Shown here: piece after piece, positions 56,397 to 64,000 of the stretch | How the letters are laid out: each line of letters begins with the position of its first letter | Position numbering within the stretch: the stretch's first letter is position 1 | NCBI GenBank assembly: GCA_937924755.1 | Contig: CALEVZ010000011.1 | Span: forward strand, 1 to 64,000 | Direction: 5' to 3' | Source: an uncultured bacterium | GTDB lineage: Bacteria; Acidobacteriota; Thermoanaerobaculia; Thermoanaerobaculales; Thermoanaerobaculaceae | Length of the DNA stretch: 64,000 nt | The notes under the pieces: model-generated | What the model was told of the DNA's origin: nothing | The model's input: only the letters and a program-made list of their open reading frames with translations | The model's database searches: none | Translations under genes and position numbers: made by a program

Positions 56397-57083
56397 ATGC
56401 GCATTGCGCTTGCCACCGTCACGCTCCTGCTCGCCGGCGTCGCCCAGGCGAACGATGCCCGCACCCTCACCCTAAAGCGCCCCGCCGCCGGCGTGACCAC
56501 CATCAACATTGACGCCGGCGTGGGCGACGTGCAGGTCCGCGGCGCCGAGGTCGACACCGTGTCGGTGCGCATCACCCTGCGCCCCAAGCGCGGGCTCCTC
56601 GATTCCCCCCGCCGCACCCGGGAACTGGTGAAGGCCGTCGAGCTGCGTGCGGAGGAGCGGGACTCCACGCTAGCACTGCGGCTGCGACCCGCGGCTCGCC
56701 AGGGCAACTTCGAGGCCTCCTGGTCGGCGGTCATCCCCGCCACTGCCGGCCTGCGCCTGGACGCCGGGGTCGGCGACGTGCGCATCGTCGGCGTCCAGGG
56801 CGGGGTCAGCGTCGACCTGGGGGTGGGGGACGTGGCCCTGGTCGACGTGGCGGGGGACCTCAACGTGGATGTGGGAGTGGGCGACGTCGAGGTGACCGGC
56901 GAATGGGCAGCCTTCGGCTCGCTGCGGGTCGACAGCGGGGTGGGCGAGGTGACCCTGCGTACCCCCGACGGCCGCCAGCTCAGCAAGGGATTCGTGGGCA
57001 GGGGGCTTTCGACCACCGGGCCAGGCACGGCGCGCCTGCGCCTCGGCGTCGGCGTCGGCGATGCGACCATCGTGCTGCGTTGA
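56397..57083 (+). CDS. Secreted GVGDV-repeat protein (DUF4097-like beta-helix)
   Basis: A 228-residue exported protein with a signal peptide cut near AQAND. The mature protein contains six GVGDV-type turns (AGVGDVQV, AGVGDVRI, LGVGDVAL, VGVGDVEV, SGVGEVTL, VGVGDATI), the later ones about 20 residues apart, which predicts a short right-handed beta-helix/solenoid. DUF4097-type adhesin-like domains have this kind of repeat. Function unknown; an envelope role is likely. The start is the ATG at 56397, preceded by GGGAGG. Confidence 0.8.
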   Translation: MRIALATVTLLLAGVAQANDARTLTLKRPAAGVTTINIDAGVGDVQVRGAEVDTVSVRITLRPKRGLLDSPRRTRELVKAVELRAEERDSTLALRLRPAARQGNFEASWSAVIPATAGLRLDAGVGDVRIVGVQGGVSVDLGVGDVALVDVAGDLNVDVGVGDVEVTGEWAAFGSLRVDSGVGEVTLRTPDGRQLSKGFVGRGLSTTGPGTARLRLGVGVGDATIVLR

Positions 57084-57084
57084 C

Positions 57085-58200
57085 TCACCGTCTCATCCCG
57101 CGGGGGGGCAGCTCGGCCGCCACCCCCCTCACCACCCCCCCCGGCGCGAGCCAATTGCTCCCGGTGGCGGTTCGCCACCCCCGGCAGGTCCCCCAACCCT
57201 GATTCAGCACCTCCAGCGCGGCCGCCACCCGGCCCCCGGCGGGCTCCCCCCTTGCCGCTGGCAAGTTCCAGCTCCAGCAGGCGGAGTCGCCCCTGGGCCA
57301 GGAAGATCCAGGTGTTGACGTCGTTGAACTAGATGGCCCCGGCCTGCTCCAAGTGATCCCCGGCCCTGGCCAGCGGGCCGAAGGATCACGGCCGGCGAGG
57401 ATCGCCGCCTCGCCAAGCCGGCACGGCACGTCCCCCAGGGTGCGGTGGGCCCAGTTCATGCGGGGGTTCTCCTCGAGTACCCCCCGCAGTGTGGATACCG
57501 CCCCTTTCCCCAACGCCTCCGCAGCCAGGACGAGGCGGCGCACCTCGAAGCGGAGTAACGGCGCGGCGGCCATACTGAGACCGACCTGGGAGGTCAAATC
57601 GCCGGGCTTGCTGGTCATGGATTCCCGGCAGGCGACCGCCGCCCGGGGGAGGGCTTCTCGGCGGTTGATGCCCACCCGGTTCTCGTGCACCCCTCGCTCC
57701 AAGAGAATGTGTCTCCCTCGGTGGCAAGCGCCTCCTGGTTGCGGGGGGTCAGCGCCAGGCGCCCGCTGGACCGCTTCGAGGCCAGCGGCGAAGGCCTGGC
57801 GAGGGTCCATCTTTTCACCTTCCTCTGCAACCCGTAGTGGCTGGCCAGCTAGTTGCCCACCCGGGCGCTGGAGGGGTCCAACCCCCGTAGCCCGCTGCAG
57901 CGCCGCGAGCACCGCCGCCCTCGCCTCATGCACCTCCTCGCGGCGAGTGAAGAGATACTCAGCGCGGTCATCCAGCAGGTCTGCCAGCTCGCACAGGAGG
58001 ACGAGGCGATCGGGATCGGCGAGGAGCCCCTCGCGACAGGCGCCGGCGGCGTCGTTGACGAGGTCCTCGGGTGCTGCCTTGAAGTTCCACACCGAGTGGC
58101 GATGCTCCCGAGCCAGGAGCGCGCACAGGCCCTCATACACCGGGGTCCGACTCGGCGATCCGACGCGCCTGGCTCCACGCCTGGCGCGCCGCCGTGGCCG
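57085..58200 (-). pseudogene. Decayed TPR protein gene
   Basis: Tetratricopeptide-like pieces occur in several minus-strand frames. Near 58180 one frame reads ARQAWSQARRIAESDP, then a one-base shift gives VYEGLCALLAREHRHSVWNF onward. Around 57790 DPRQAFAAGLEAVQRA continues in another frame as LALTPRNQEALATEGDTF, then returns (GVHENRVGINRREALPRAAVACRES). Near 57335 a frame reads DHLEQAGAI, an in-frame TAG, then FNDVNTWIFLAQGRLRLLELELASGK. Such helical-repeat tails are common on acidobacterial serine/threonine kinases, but no kinase domain remains here. Confidence 0.65.
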
Positions 58201-60762
58201 CTACCTGGCCCAGCGAATCAGACCGGTGCCGTGGGGGTGGGCCAGCAGCTCGTGGAAGGGCTCCACGCGCACCGTGAAACCCTGCCGGCCACTGGCCGAG
58301 CACGGCACCTGGGCGATGAAGAGCAGCGCCCCGTCGGCTCGCCGCTCGGCGAAGGCCATGGCGATTTTCTCCGCCGCCACCAGCTGGTGGTGCTCGTCCA
58401 AGGGCCCGAGGATCACCTGCACCGCCAGGTCTTCCGGCTGGAGGGCGCCGGAGTTAATCCAGCAGCGCACGGTGAAGGTGGCGCCGACGCGCAGATCGGC
58501 CGGCAGCTCCGTCTCCACGTTGAGAATCGTCACCCCCGGCCAGGCCGCTCGCACCGTCTTGCGCCACGCCGCCAGGGCGCGGGCGCCGCGGTAGTCGTCC
58601 CGCGCCAGCACGGCGCGGCGGATCTGCGCCGGCACGTAGGCCCTGGTGAGGTAGTCGTGCACCATGCGGTTGGTGTTGAACACCGGGCAGAGCTCCTGCA
58701 TCGCCGTCTTCATCATCGCCGTCCACCCCCGCGGCACGCCGTCCGAGCCGCGGGTGTAAAACAGCGGCACCACTTCCTGTTCCAGAATCTCATACAGTGC
58801 CCCCGCCTCCAGGCGGTCCTGGTAGTCGGCGTCGGCGTACTCCTCGCCGGTGCCAATGGCCCAGCCCACCCGCGGGTTGTACCCCTCGGCCCACCAGCCG
58901 TCCAGCACCGACAGGTTGAGCACGCCGTTGAACACCGCCTTCATGCCGCTGGTGCCGCAGGCCTCCCGCGGGCGCCGGGGGGTGTTGAGCCAAACGTCGC
59001 ACCCTTGCACCAGGTAGCGGGCGATGACCGCGTCGTAGTCCTCCAAAAAGACGATGCGGCGGCGCAACTCGGGCCGCTCGGCGCAGTGGATGATGTCGCG
59101 GATCAATGATTTGCCGGCGTCGTCCCGGGGGTGGGCCTTGCCGGCGAAGATGACCTGCACGGGGCGGCGGGGGTCGTTGAGGATGCGGCCCAGCCGATCG
59201 AGGTCCCGCAGCAGCAGGGTGGCCCGCTTGTAGGTGGCGAAGCGGCGGGCAAACCCGATGGTGAGCGCCTCCGGGTCCAGCACCTCCTCCGCCCGGGCGA
59301 GGGCCGCCGGTCCCGCCCCGCGGGAGCGTAGCTGGCTCAGCATTCGCTTGCGGGCGAAGGCCACCAGGCGCTCCCGGCGGCGCTCGTGGCTGCGCCACAG
59401 CTCTTCCCCTGGGATCTCCTGCACCTGCTGCCACACCCGCGTGTCCCCCGGCTCCTCCGCCCAGCGGGGTCCCAGATAGCGGTCGTAGAGGCGGTGCATC
59501 TCGTCCGAGATCCACGTCCCCGGGTGCACCCCGTTGGTGATGTGCACGATGGGCAGCTCGGCCTCGGGCACCCCAGGCCACACATCCCGCCACAGGGCGC
59601 GCGACACCCTCCCGTGCAGCTCGCTCACCGCGTTGACGAAACCGGCGAAGCGGATGGCCGTCACCGCCATGTTGAGAGGCTCGCCGCTACTACCCGGGTG
59701 GAGACGCCCCAGATCCAGCAGTGCCTGGCGGTCGCCGCCGATCTCATCCAGTAGCGGCCCCAGGTAATGCTCCACCATCTCCGGCGGGAAGACGTCGATC
59801 CCCGCGGGGACCGAGGTGTGGGTGGTGAACACCGTGGTAGCGTGCACGATCTCCCAGGCCTCCCGCCGGGACAGCCCCTCCTCGGCCATCAGGCGGCGGA
59901 TGCGCTCGACGCTGACGAAGGCGGAGTGCCCCTCGTTCATGTGGTACACCTGGGCCCGCAGTCCCAGGCGATCCAGCGCCCGCATCCCCCCCACCCCCAG
60001 GACCACCTCCTGGCGGATGCGGGTCTCCATGTCGCCGCCGTAGAGCTCGTCGGTGATGTCCCGCAGGTCGGGGGGGTTTTCGGGCAGGTTGGTGTCCAGC
60101 AGCAGCAGCGTCACCCGCCCTACCTCCACCCTCCACAGCTGCACCAGCACCGAGCGGGGCCCCATCGGCACGCTGATGCGTACCGGATGCCCCTCGCCGT
60201 CCAGGAAAGGGCGCAGCGGCATGGTGGAGAAGTCGTTGACCGGGTAGCGCTCCTGCTGCCAGCCCTCGGGGGAGAGGTATTGCCTGAAGTACCCCTTCTG
60301 GTACAGGAGGCCGACGCCCACCAGGGGGATCCCCAGCTCGGACGCCGACTTCAGGTGATCGCCGGCCAGCATCCCCAGTCCCCCCGAGTAGTTGGGCAGG
60401 CACTCGGTGAGCCCGAACTCCATGGAGAAGTACGCCACCAGCGGCCGCTCCGCCGGCCCGAACACCTTCCGGTACCAGGTCCCGTTGCCCGACATATAGC
60501 TGTCCAGGTCGCGTTTGACTCGCTCCAGATGGGCGAGCAGCGCCTCGTCCCCCGCCAGCGCCTCCAACCGCCGCTGATCCAGCCGGCCCAGCAGCAGCAC
60601 CGGGTTGTGCCCGCTGGCCTCCCACAATTCCGGGTCGAGCCGCCGGAACAACGCCAGGCTCTCGTGGTCCCAGGACCACCGCAGGTTGTAGGCCACCTCT
60701 TCGAGGGCGGCGAGGGAGGGCGGAAGAGCCGCCTTGACCTCAAACGTTGCCACCGGGCGCAT
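58201..60762 (-). CDS. glgP: Alpha-glucan (glycogen/maltodextrin) phosphorylase
   Basis: GT35 phosphorylase releasing glucose-1-phosphate from alpha-1,4-glucans; 853 residues. The ATG at 60762 has GGGGAGGTGG just upstream, favoured over starts at ~60797. Features: the short N-terminal form (NLRWSWDHESLALFRRLDPELW), MEFGLTECLPNYSGGLGMLAGDHLKSAS, HMNEGHSAF, and the pyridoxal-phosphate site GTSGMKAVFNG (Lys608). This short type, without the long N-terminal regulatory part of the classical enzymes, is common in thermophiles. With GH57 at 47485 it suggests glycogen or maltodextrin turnover. Confidence 0.94.
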   Translation of the reverse strand: MRPVATFEVKAALPPSLAALEEVAYNLRWSWDHESLALFRRLDPELWEASGHNPVLLLGRLDQRRLEALAGDEALLAHLERVKRDLDSYMSGNGTWYRKVFGPAERPLVAYFSMEFGLTECLPNYSGGLGMLAGDHLKSASELGIPLVGVGLLYQKGYFRQYLSPEGWQQERYPVNDFSTMPLRPFLDGEGHPVRISVPMGPRSVLVQLWRVEVGRVTLLLLDTNLPENPPDLRDITDELYGGDMETRIRQEVVLGVGGMRALDRLGLRAQVYHMNEGHSAFVSVERIRRLMAEEGLSRREAWEIVHATTVFTTHTSVPAGIDVFPPEMVEHYLGPLLDEIGGDRQALLDLGRLHPGSSGEPLNMAVTAIRFAGFVNAVSELHGRVSRALWRDVWPGVPEAELPIVHITNGVHPGTWISDEMHRLYDRYLGPRWAEEPGDTRVWQQVQEIPGEELWRSHERRRERLVAFARKRMLSQLRSRGAGPAALARAEEVLDPEALTIGFARRFATYKRATLLLRDLDRLGRILNDPRRPVQVIFAGKAHPRDDAGKSLIRDIIHCAERPELRRRIVFLEDYDAVIARYLVQGCDVWLNTPRRPREACGTSGMKAVFNGVLNLSVLDGWWAEGYNPRVGWAIGTGEEYADADYQDRLEAGALYEILEQEVVPLFYTRGSDGVPRGWTAMMKTAMQELCPVFNTNRMVHDYLTRAYVPAQIRRAVLARDDYRGARALAAWRKTVRAAWPGVTILNVETELPADLRVGATFTVRCWINSGALQPEDLAVQVILGPLDEHHQLVAAEKIAMAFAERRADGALLFIAQVPCSASGRQGFTVRVEPFHELLAHPHGTGLIRWAR

Positions 60763-60876
60763 CGGCCACCTCCCCGACACGTCACCTTCCATCATGACAA
60801 ACCCCCCCCTTCGGTTGTACCCCCGGCTGTCTAGCCCCACCCCTGCCGGCACCAACACGGGCACCAATACGAAAAA

Positions 60877-60952
60877 CGGAAACGGGCACCCCTCCGGTTG
60901 GGGCAAAGCATGCCGACCGTAAGGGCGGGCCGGAGGCCCGCGCACCCAGCGG
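60877..60952 (-). repeat. Dispersed palindromic repeat, copy B
   Basis: Inverted relative to copy A at 31783-31858. Here the central hairpin GCGGGCC-GGA-GGCCCGC is perfect. The flank toward 60841 is again a GTG/CAC-rich, roughly hexameric tract (ACCAACACGGGCACC...). Two intergenic copies 29 kb apart suggest a family across the genome. Confidence 0.75.
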
Positions 60953-61418
60953 CACGGTTCGCCGTTCGGGTGGGGAGCAGATCGGCACGCTTTGCGCGCC
61001 GCCAGCATGGGGACGGAGACTGGTGCGATGGAAGAAGGGACTCTGCGCAGCGGAGGCGCAGCCGCTTCTTCTGGGGAATTCGACCCCGCCGGGCTGGCCC
61101 TCGCTGACCGGGGAGGCCACCGCGGGGGCCTTTCTCGGCTGCCTTGACGCGCCGACGCCTCTCTCGATGGTCATGCACTGTCATCTCCCCGTTACCCGAG
61201 TGTCGGGGCCGAGAGAGTCTGCAGGGGGACCTGGATCTTCTCGCCAAACCCCGATGGGGAGCTCCCTTCCGGGATCAAGGCGGGGAAGCCCTCGCGACTT
61301 ATGGTGGATCGCCGGAAGCTTCCCCTCCCGCAGAGCTGTCCTTTCCCCCCGTCGAGCAAATGCTTACGTGAGGCAAGGACCCCCGCTCGGGCAGATTTTG
61401 TTGAGGCAACGCGCGGAC

Positions 61419-61447
61419 TTGACAGCCACCCTCACCCGCGGTAGCCT
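61419..61447 (+). promoter_or_regulatory. Upstream promoter (P1) of the 61666 gene
   Basis: TTGACA at 61419-61424, a 17-base spacer and TAGCCT at 61442-61447. A perfect -35 with a weak -10. Confidence 0.45.
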
Positions 61448-61480
61448 CTCCGCCACGCGTCAAATCCCCTGTGAGGGGGC

Positions 61481-61509
61481 TTGACAAGCGGTGACGCCGG
61501 GGCTAGGTT
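61481..61509 (+). promoter_or_regulatory. Downstream promoter (P2) of the 61666 gene
   Basis: TTGACA at 61481-61486, a 17-base spacer and TAGGTT at 61504-61509. It lies 62 bases after P1. Tandem consensus -35 boxes suggest strong expression, with a leader of ~150 bases. Confidence 0.55.
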
Positions 61510-61665
61510 ATATGGTGTGACAGCATACGAGCCCGTCAAGGGCGGCTGGGAAGTGAAAAATCCGGAAGGGGAGGTGGTGCGATCGTCAGAGGCTTTGAGA
61601 GTCGGTTCAAGGTTCTCAAACGCAGCATCCCACATGGAGTTTCTAGGAGGAAGGAGAAATAGAAG

Positions 61666-63099
61666 ATGAAGAAGTTCATCGTATTCGCTCTGGCAGTCAC
61701 CCTTGTGGGGGGCATGGCCTATGCGAACTACTGCGCCCGGGACATCGTGCCTGCTTCGACGATCCTCGTCCCCTACGCGGTGGTGAGCATGACCGGCTCC
61801 ACCCCCAACCCGCAGGGCTACACCACCCTGCTGACCATCACCAACGTCTCCAAGGATGCGCAGATCATCCACATCACGGTGTGGAACGCCGTGTCGACGG
61901 CCGTCCTCGACTGGGACGAGGTGCTGTCGGGTTATGACATGTGGACGATCAACTTCCGCGACATGCTCACCGGCCAGTGGGGGCTGTTCGACACCAGCCG
62001 TGCGGCGACTGCCTACCCCAACACGGGCCAGCGCGATCCCTTCGAGTGGGGCCCCGACGGCCGCTCGGCCTACCAGACCCCGCCCGTCCCGGGCAAGCTC
62101 CCGCTGCCTGATAAGACCTCTAACCTGCCGGGCGCCGGCTGCAACATGCCCTATGGCGACATGTCCGGCTACCTGAGCTTGTTCGTGCCGCAGCTGTTGG
62201 CGCCGATGAAGGCCCGCACCCATCTGGGCTGCGGCACCCAGACGGTCCGTGGTGACAAGAACGCCACCTGGCTGACCACCCTGGGCGCCAACGAGCTGTT
62301 CTTCTACGTGACCATCGACGTGGTCAACAACTGCAACCTGGACTTCCCGACCACCGCCGGCTACTTCCAGAACACCTACCGCAACGAGAACGTCCTCATC
62401 GGCGACATCATCTACATGAACGCCAACATGAACTACTCCGAGGCGCTGCCGGCCGTGCACATCGAGACGTCTCCCACCCGCTACAGCCTCGCCTCGAGCT
62501 GGATGAACTTCTACGAGGAGAAGGCGGCTGCGGCGGATCTCCCGTTCCTGTACCTCGAGCCGCTCGCCACCGCGCTGGCGTTCCGCTACCAGAACGACCC
62601 CGCCGGCACCCGCTGGGGCATCCCGATGACCTCCAACATCATGCTGTGGAAGAACTTCTGGGAGTTCTCCGCGCCTCTTAACAACTCGGCGGGTAATGTC
62701 AACGACTGCGGCGCCTACATGTACTACTCCTGGGACGAGGACGAGCACGTCGTGACGCGTGGCGTGCAGTGCCCGATCTCCCCGTGCGGCACCGCGGAAA
62801 TCGACCCCAACGTGTTCCCGTTCGAGACCCAGATGGTGCCTGTGACGTCGGCCAACTTCGACCTGCCCGACAAGTTCGGCTGGATGCTGGTGATCTTCCC
62901 GCCGTCCTACCCGGCCGGGTTCGTGGATCCGACGCCGAACGAAACGCTGCTTACCCGCAAGTACATGGCGTGGGGCGCCTACAAGTTCAACTACGGCACC
63001 TACTCGGCCGCGGTCGAGGCTGCGACGATGGCGAACGCGCACTGCTTCCCGACGCAGACCCTCCCCTACCTCGGCATCAACTACGAGTACCTCCGGTAG
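61666..63099 (+). CDS. Secreted protein of unknown function, probably abundant
   Basis: A 477-residue exported protein: signal peptide 1-20 (cut at AYAN), ribosome site AGGAGGAAGGAG upstream. The mature part is rich in aromatic residues, Asn and Thr, with scattered Cys that could form disulfides. Notable stretches: DIVPASTILVPYAV at the mature start, YTTLLTITNVSKDAQIIHITVWN (a beta-sandwich-like strand pair), and DCGAYMYYSWDEDEHVVTRG. I recognise no family. Tandem promoters, strong ribosome binding and a strong terminator imply high expression of a surface or periplasmic protein. Confidence 0.8.
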   Translation: MKKFIVFALAVTLVGGMAYANYCARDIVPASTILVPYAVVSMTGSTPNPQGYTTLLTITNVSKDAQIIHITVWNAVSTAVLDWDEVLSGYDMWTINFRDMLTGQWGLFDTSRAATAYPNTGQRDPFEWGPDGRSAYQTPPVPGKLPLPDKTSNLPGAGCNMPYGDMSGYLSLFVPQLLAPMKARTHLGCGTQTVRGDKNATWLTTLGANELFFYVTIDVVNNCNLDFPTTAGYFQNTYRNENVLIGDIIYMNANMNYSEALPAVHIETSPTRYSLASSWMNFYEEKAAAADLPFLYLEPLATALAFRYQNDPAGTRWGIPMTSNIMLWKNFWEFSAPLNNSAGNVNDCGAYMYYSWDEDEHVVTRGVQCPISPCGTAEIDPNVFPFETQMVPVTSANFDLPDKFGWMLVIFPPSYPAGFVDPTPNETLLTRKYMAWGAYKFNYGTYSAAVEAATMANAHCFPTQTLPYLGINYEYLR

Positions 63100-63123
63100 T
63101 TTGGGGTTGACCGCTTCACATTC

Positions 63124-63155
63124 CCGGGCGGGCCGCAAGGCCCGCCCGGTTCTTT
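63124..63155 (+). terminator. Intrinsic terminator after the 61666 gene
   Basis: A perfect 11-bp stem CCGGGCGGGCC/GGCCCGCCCGG (63124-63134, 63139-63149) with a GCAA tetraloop, followed by TTCTTT. Confidence 0.85.
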
Positions 63156-63360
63156 GCGCCCCGCCGAGGCGTGGCCGTCGGGCGCCACCCGAAGGTGAGA
63201 CGCCGGGCGCGAGCCCAGAGGGGCCGCTCGTCGCCCCGCGGGTTGCGCGAAATTCCGCGAGATCCCTCGCGCCGGGCGGGCGTCGCGCGGGTGCCGGGGA
63301 GAGAGGCGATGCCGGCGTCCCCTCGCCGGTCGCCTCCCTGGGCGGTCTGCCGGGTCGGGA

Positions 63361-63416
63361 GTGAGGTGGGTCACGGTTTCGCGGGGCCTCCGCAGGCGAA
63401 CCGTGAGGTTGGTCAC
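63361..63416 (+). promoter_or_regulatory. Two CRP/FNR-like sites
   Basis: GTGAGGTGGGTCAC (63361-63374) and GTGAGGTTGGTCAC (63403-63416) each have the GTGA-N6-TCAC layout of CRP-family operators and differ at one base. Their centres are 42 bp apart, four helical turns. They lie about 64 and 106 bases before the predicted transcription start of the 63486 gene, typical of an activator. Confidence 0.5.
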
Positions 63417-63437
63417 TAATCCTGCGCCGCCAAAAAC

Positions 63438-63467
63438 TTGACCGGGACACCCGGGCCAAGGTACATT
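63438..63467 (+). promoter_or_regulatory. Promoter of the 63486 gene
   Basis: TTGACC at 63438-63443, an 18-base spacer and TACATT at 63462-63467. The transcript would begin near 63474, giving a very short leader that still includes the GGAGG at 63475-63479. Confidence 0.5.
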
Positions 63468-63485
63468 GTGAAGTGGAGGTAGTTC

Positions 63486-64000
63486 ATGCAGCGATCGAAC
63501 GCCGTGGTGTGTGGGTGCCTGGCCGGATTGGGGGCGCTGCTGCTGGCCTCGGTGGCCTCGCCGCAGTGCGTCACCCCTCGGGGGGTGTATTTCGACGAGT
63601 TCGTGCCGGGCGGGGACAACCGCGACGGCACCGGGTTTCCGCGCATGTTCCCGCAGGTCAGTGCGTCCTTCAACGGGCGGGCCCATGTTTTCGCAGGAGT
63701 GGGGAAACGGGTGCGCGTCTACGACCCCGCCGACCCAGTCAAGCCCACACTGCTGGTGGATGCCGGGCTGTGGTCCGGGGGTACCGTCTACCTGCACAAC
63801 GAGTACCCGCTGCAGCACGTGGCGGTGCGCTCGGACTATCCTTACGGCATTGCCTCCTACACGTCGGAAGGGTGGGTGCTGTTCCGCATCACCTGGGATG
63901 CCACGGGCAAGGTGACGGGGCTCACCAACGTCGCCCAGCTCACCTTCGAATCAGCTTCCGGCTCGCCGGACACCTGGATGTGGCGGGCGCAGCTCTTCCA
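63486..64000 (+). CDS. Secreted protein, 3' end beyond window
   Basis: Partial gene: 171 codons are open to the window edge. The ATG at 63486 has GGAGG six bases upstream. A signal peptide (CLAGLGALLLASVASPQ) is followed by VYFDEFVPGGDNRDGTGFPRMFPQVSASFNGRAHVFAGVGKRVRVYDPADPVKPTLL, with repeating strand-turn patterns that suggest a beta-propeller or similar surface domain. No family is recognised. It follows another secreted unknown and is preceded by its own promoter and CRP-like sites. Confidence 0.75.
   Translation, partial: MQRSNAVVCGCLAGLGALLLASVASPQCVTPRGVYFDEFVPGGDNRDGTGFPRMFPQVSASFNGRAHVFAGVGKRVRVYDPADPVKPTLLVDAGLWSGGTVYLHNEYPLQHVAVRSDYPYGIASYTSEGWVLFRITWDATGKVTGLTNVAQLTFESASGSPDTWMWRAQLF

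Larger units (their letters stand above)
60763..61665. other. Long intergenic region with dispersed repeat and tandem promoters
   Basis: About 900 bases without a convincing gene. It holds copy B of the dispersed repeat (60877-60952), an inverted pair CTCTCG/CGAGAG flanking ~61150-61215, a 75-codon frame (61144-61371) of no known similarity, and two promoters ahead of the 61666 gene. The 75-codon frame has normal stops but no good ribosome site; I leave it uncalled. Confidence 0.5.

Noticed and set aside
60782-61247. Open frames upstream of glgP
   Set aside because: They overlap copy B of the dispersed repeat and show the same translated repeat text as copy A.

Overview
This is a gene-dense, high-G+C window (roughly two thirds G+C or more) from the chromosome of a Gram-negative (diderm) bacterium. 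LptD, SurA/PpiC chaperones, a TonB-dependent receptor with an N-terminal carboxypeptidase-regulatory domain, and MurE with the DNPR motif point to an outer membrane and meso-diaminopimelate peptidoglycan. The receptor type and the secreted proteins with a von Willebrand A domain of the 'VWFA-related Acidobacterial' kind (38351-40117, 35194-36378) suggest Acidobacteriota, perhaps near Thermoanaerobaculia. That placement is inference; there is no rRNA gene here.

Layout. 1-5.7 kb: signalling and housekeeping genes on the plus strand (GAF-GGDEF, HtrA protease, response regulator with HD-GYP, Rho). 5.8-8.4 kb, minus strand: a pseudokinase fused to a TonB C-terminal domain, then ruvX. 8.5-13.2 kb: lptD, tRNA-Pro(CGG), a secreted unknown and an S9-like hydrolase. 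13.2-14.0 kb: a decayed methyltransferase/glycosyltransferase. 14.05-15.84 kb: two PpiC-type folding proteins. 16.0-31.4 kb: a complete-looking dcw cluster (mraZ, rsmH, ftsL, ftsI, murE, murF, mraY, murD, ftsW, murG, murC, ftsQ, ftsA, ftsZ), mostly with start/stop overlaps, preceded by four 10-bp-phased TGG repeats that fit MraZ operators and closed by a Rho-independent terminator. murB and ddl are not in it.

31.5-35.1 kb: a dispersed palindromic repeat, a good sigma-70 promoter and the TonB receptor. 35.2-41.0 kb, minus strand: a VWFA-TPR-VWFA operon, a zinc-ribbon protein and a GYD-domain protein. 41.1-45.1 kb: an HprK-like kinase divergent from a secreted subtilase whose stop codon overlaps the start of a 56-residue proline-rich peptide with a RiPP-leader-like motif. 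This is the most novel locus in the window. 45.2-49.9 kb: aspS, a DUF1232 protein and a GH57 glycoside hydrolase. 49.8-51.2 kb: an acquired-looking segment bounded by a perfect 30-bp direct repeat, holding a ~51% G+C methyltransferase with integron attC-like sites on both sides.

51.2-57.1 kb: pcm, an amidohydrolase, an Ntn-type asparaginase/isoaspartyl peptidase, purine nucleoside phosphorylase, an MBL hydrolase and a secreted GVGDV-repeat protein. 57.1-58.2 kb: a decayed TPR gene. 58.2-60.8 kb: alpha-glucan phosphorylase. 60.8-64 kb: the second, inverted copy of the dispersed repeat, tandem promoters and a secreted unknown, then two CRP-like sites and a further secreted gene that runs off the end.

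Themes: cell-envelope building (dcw, lptD, PpiC proteins, HtrA), protein damage handling (HtrA, pcm, isoaspartyl peptidase) and alpha-glucan metabolism (GH57, phosphorylase). Very long antisense open frames are a by-product of the base composition and were ignored.
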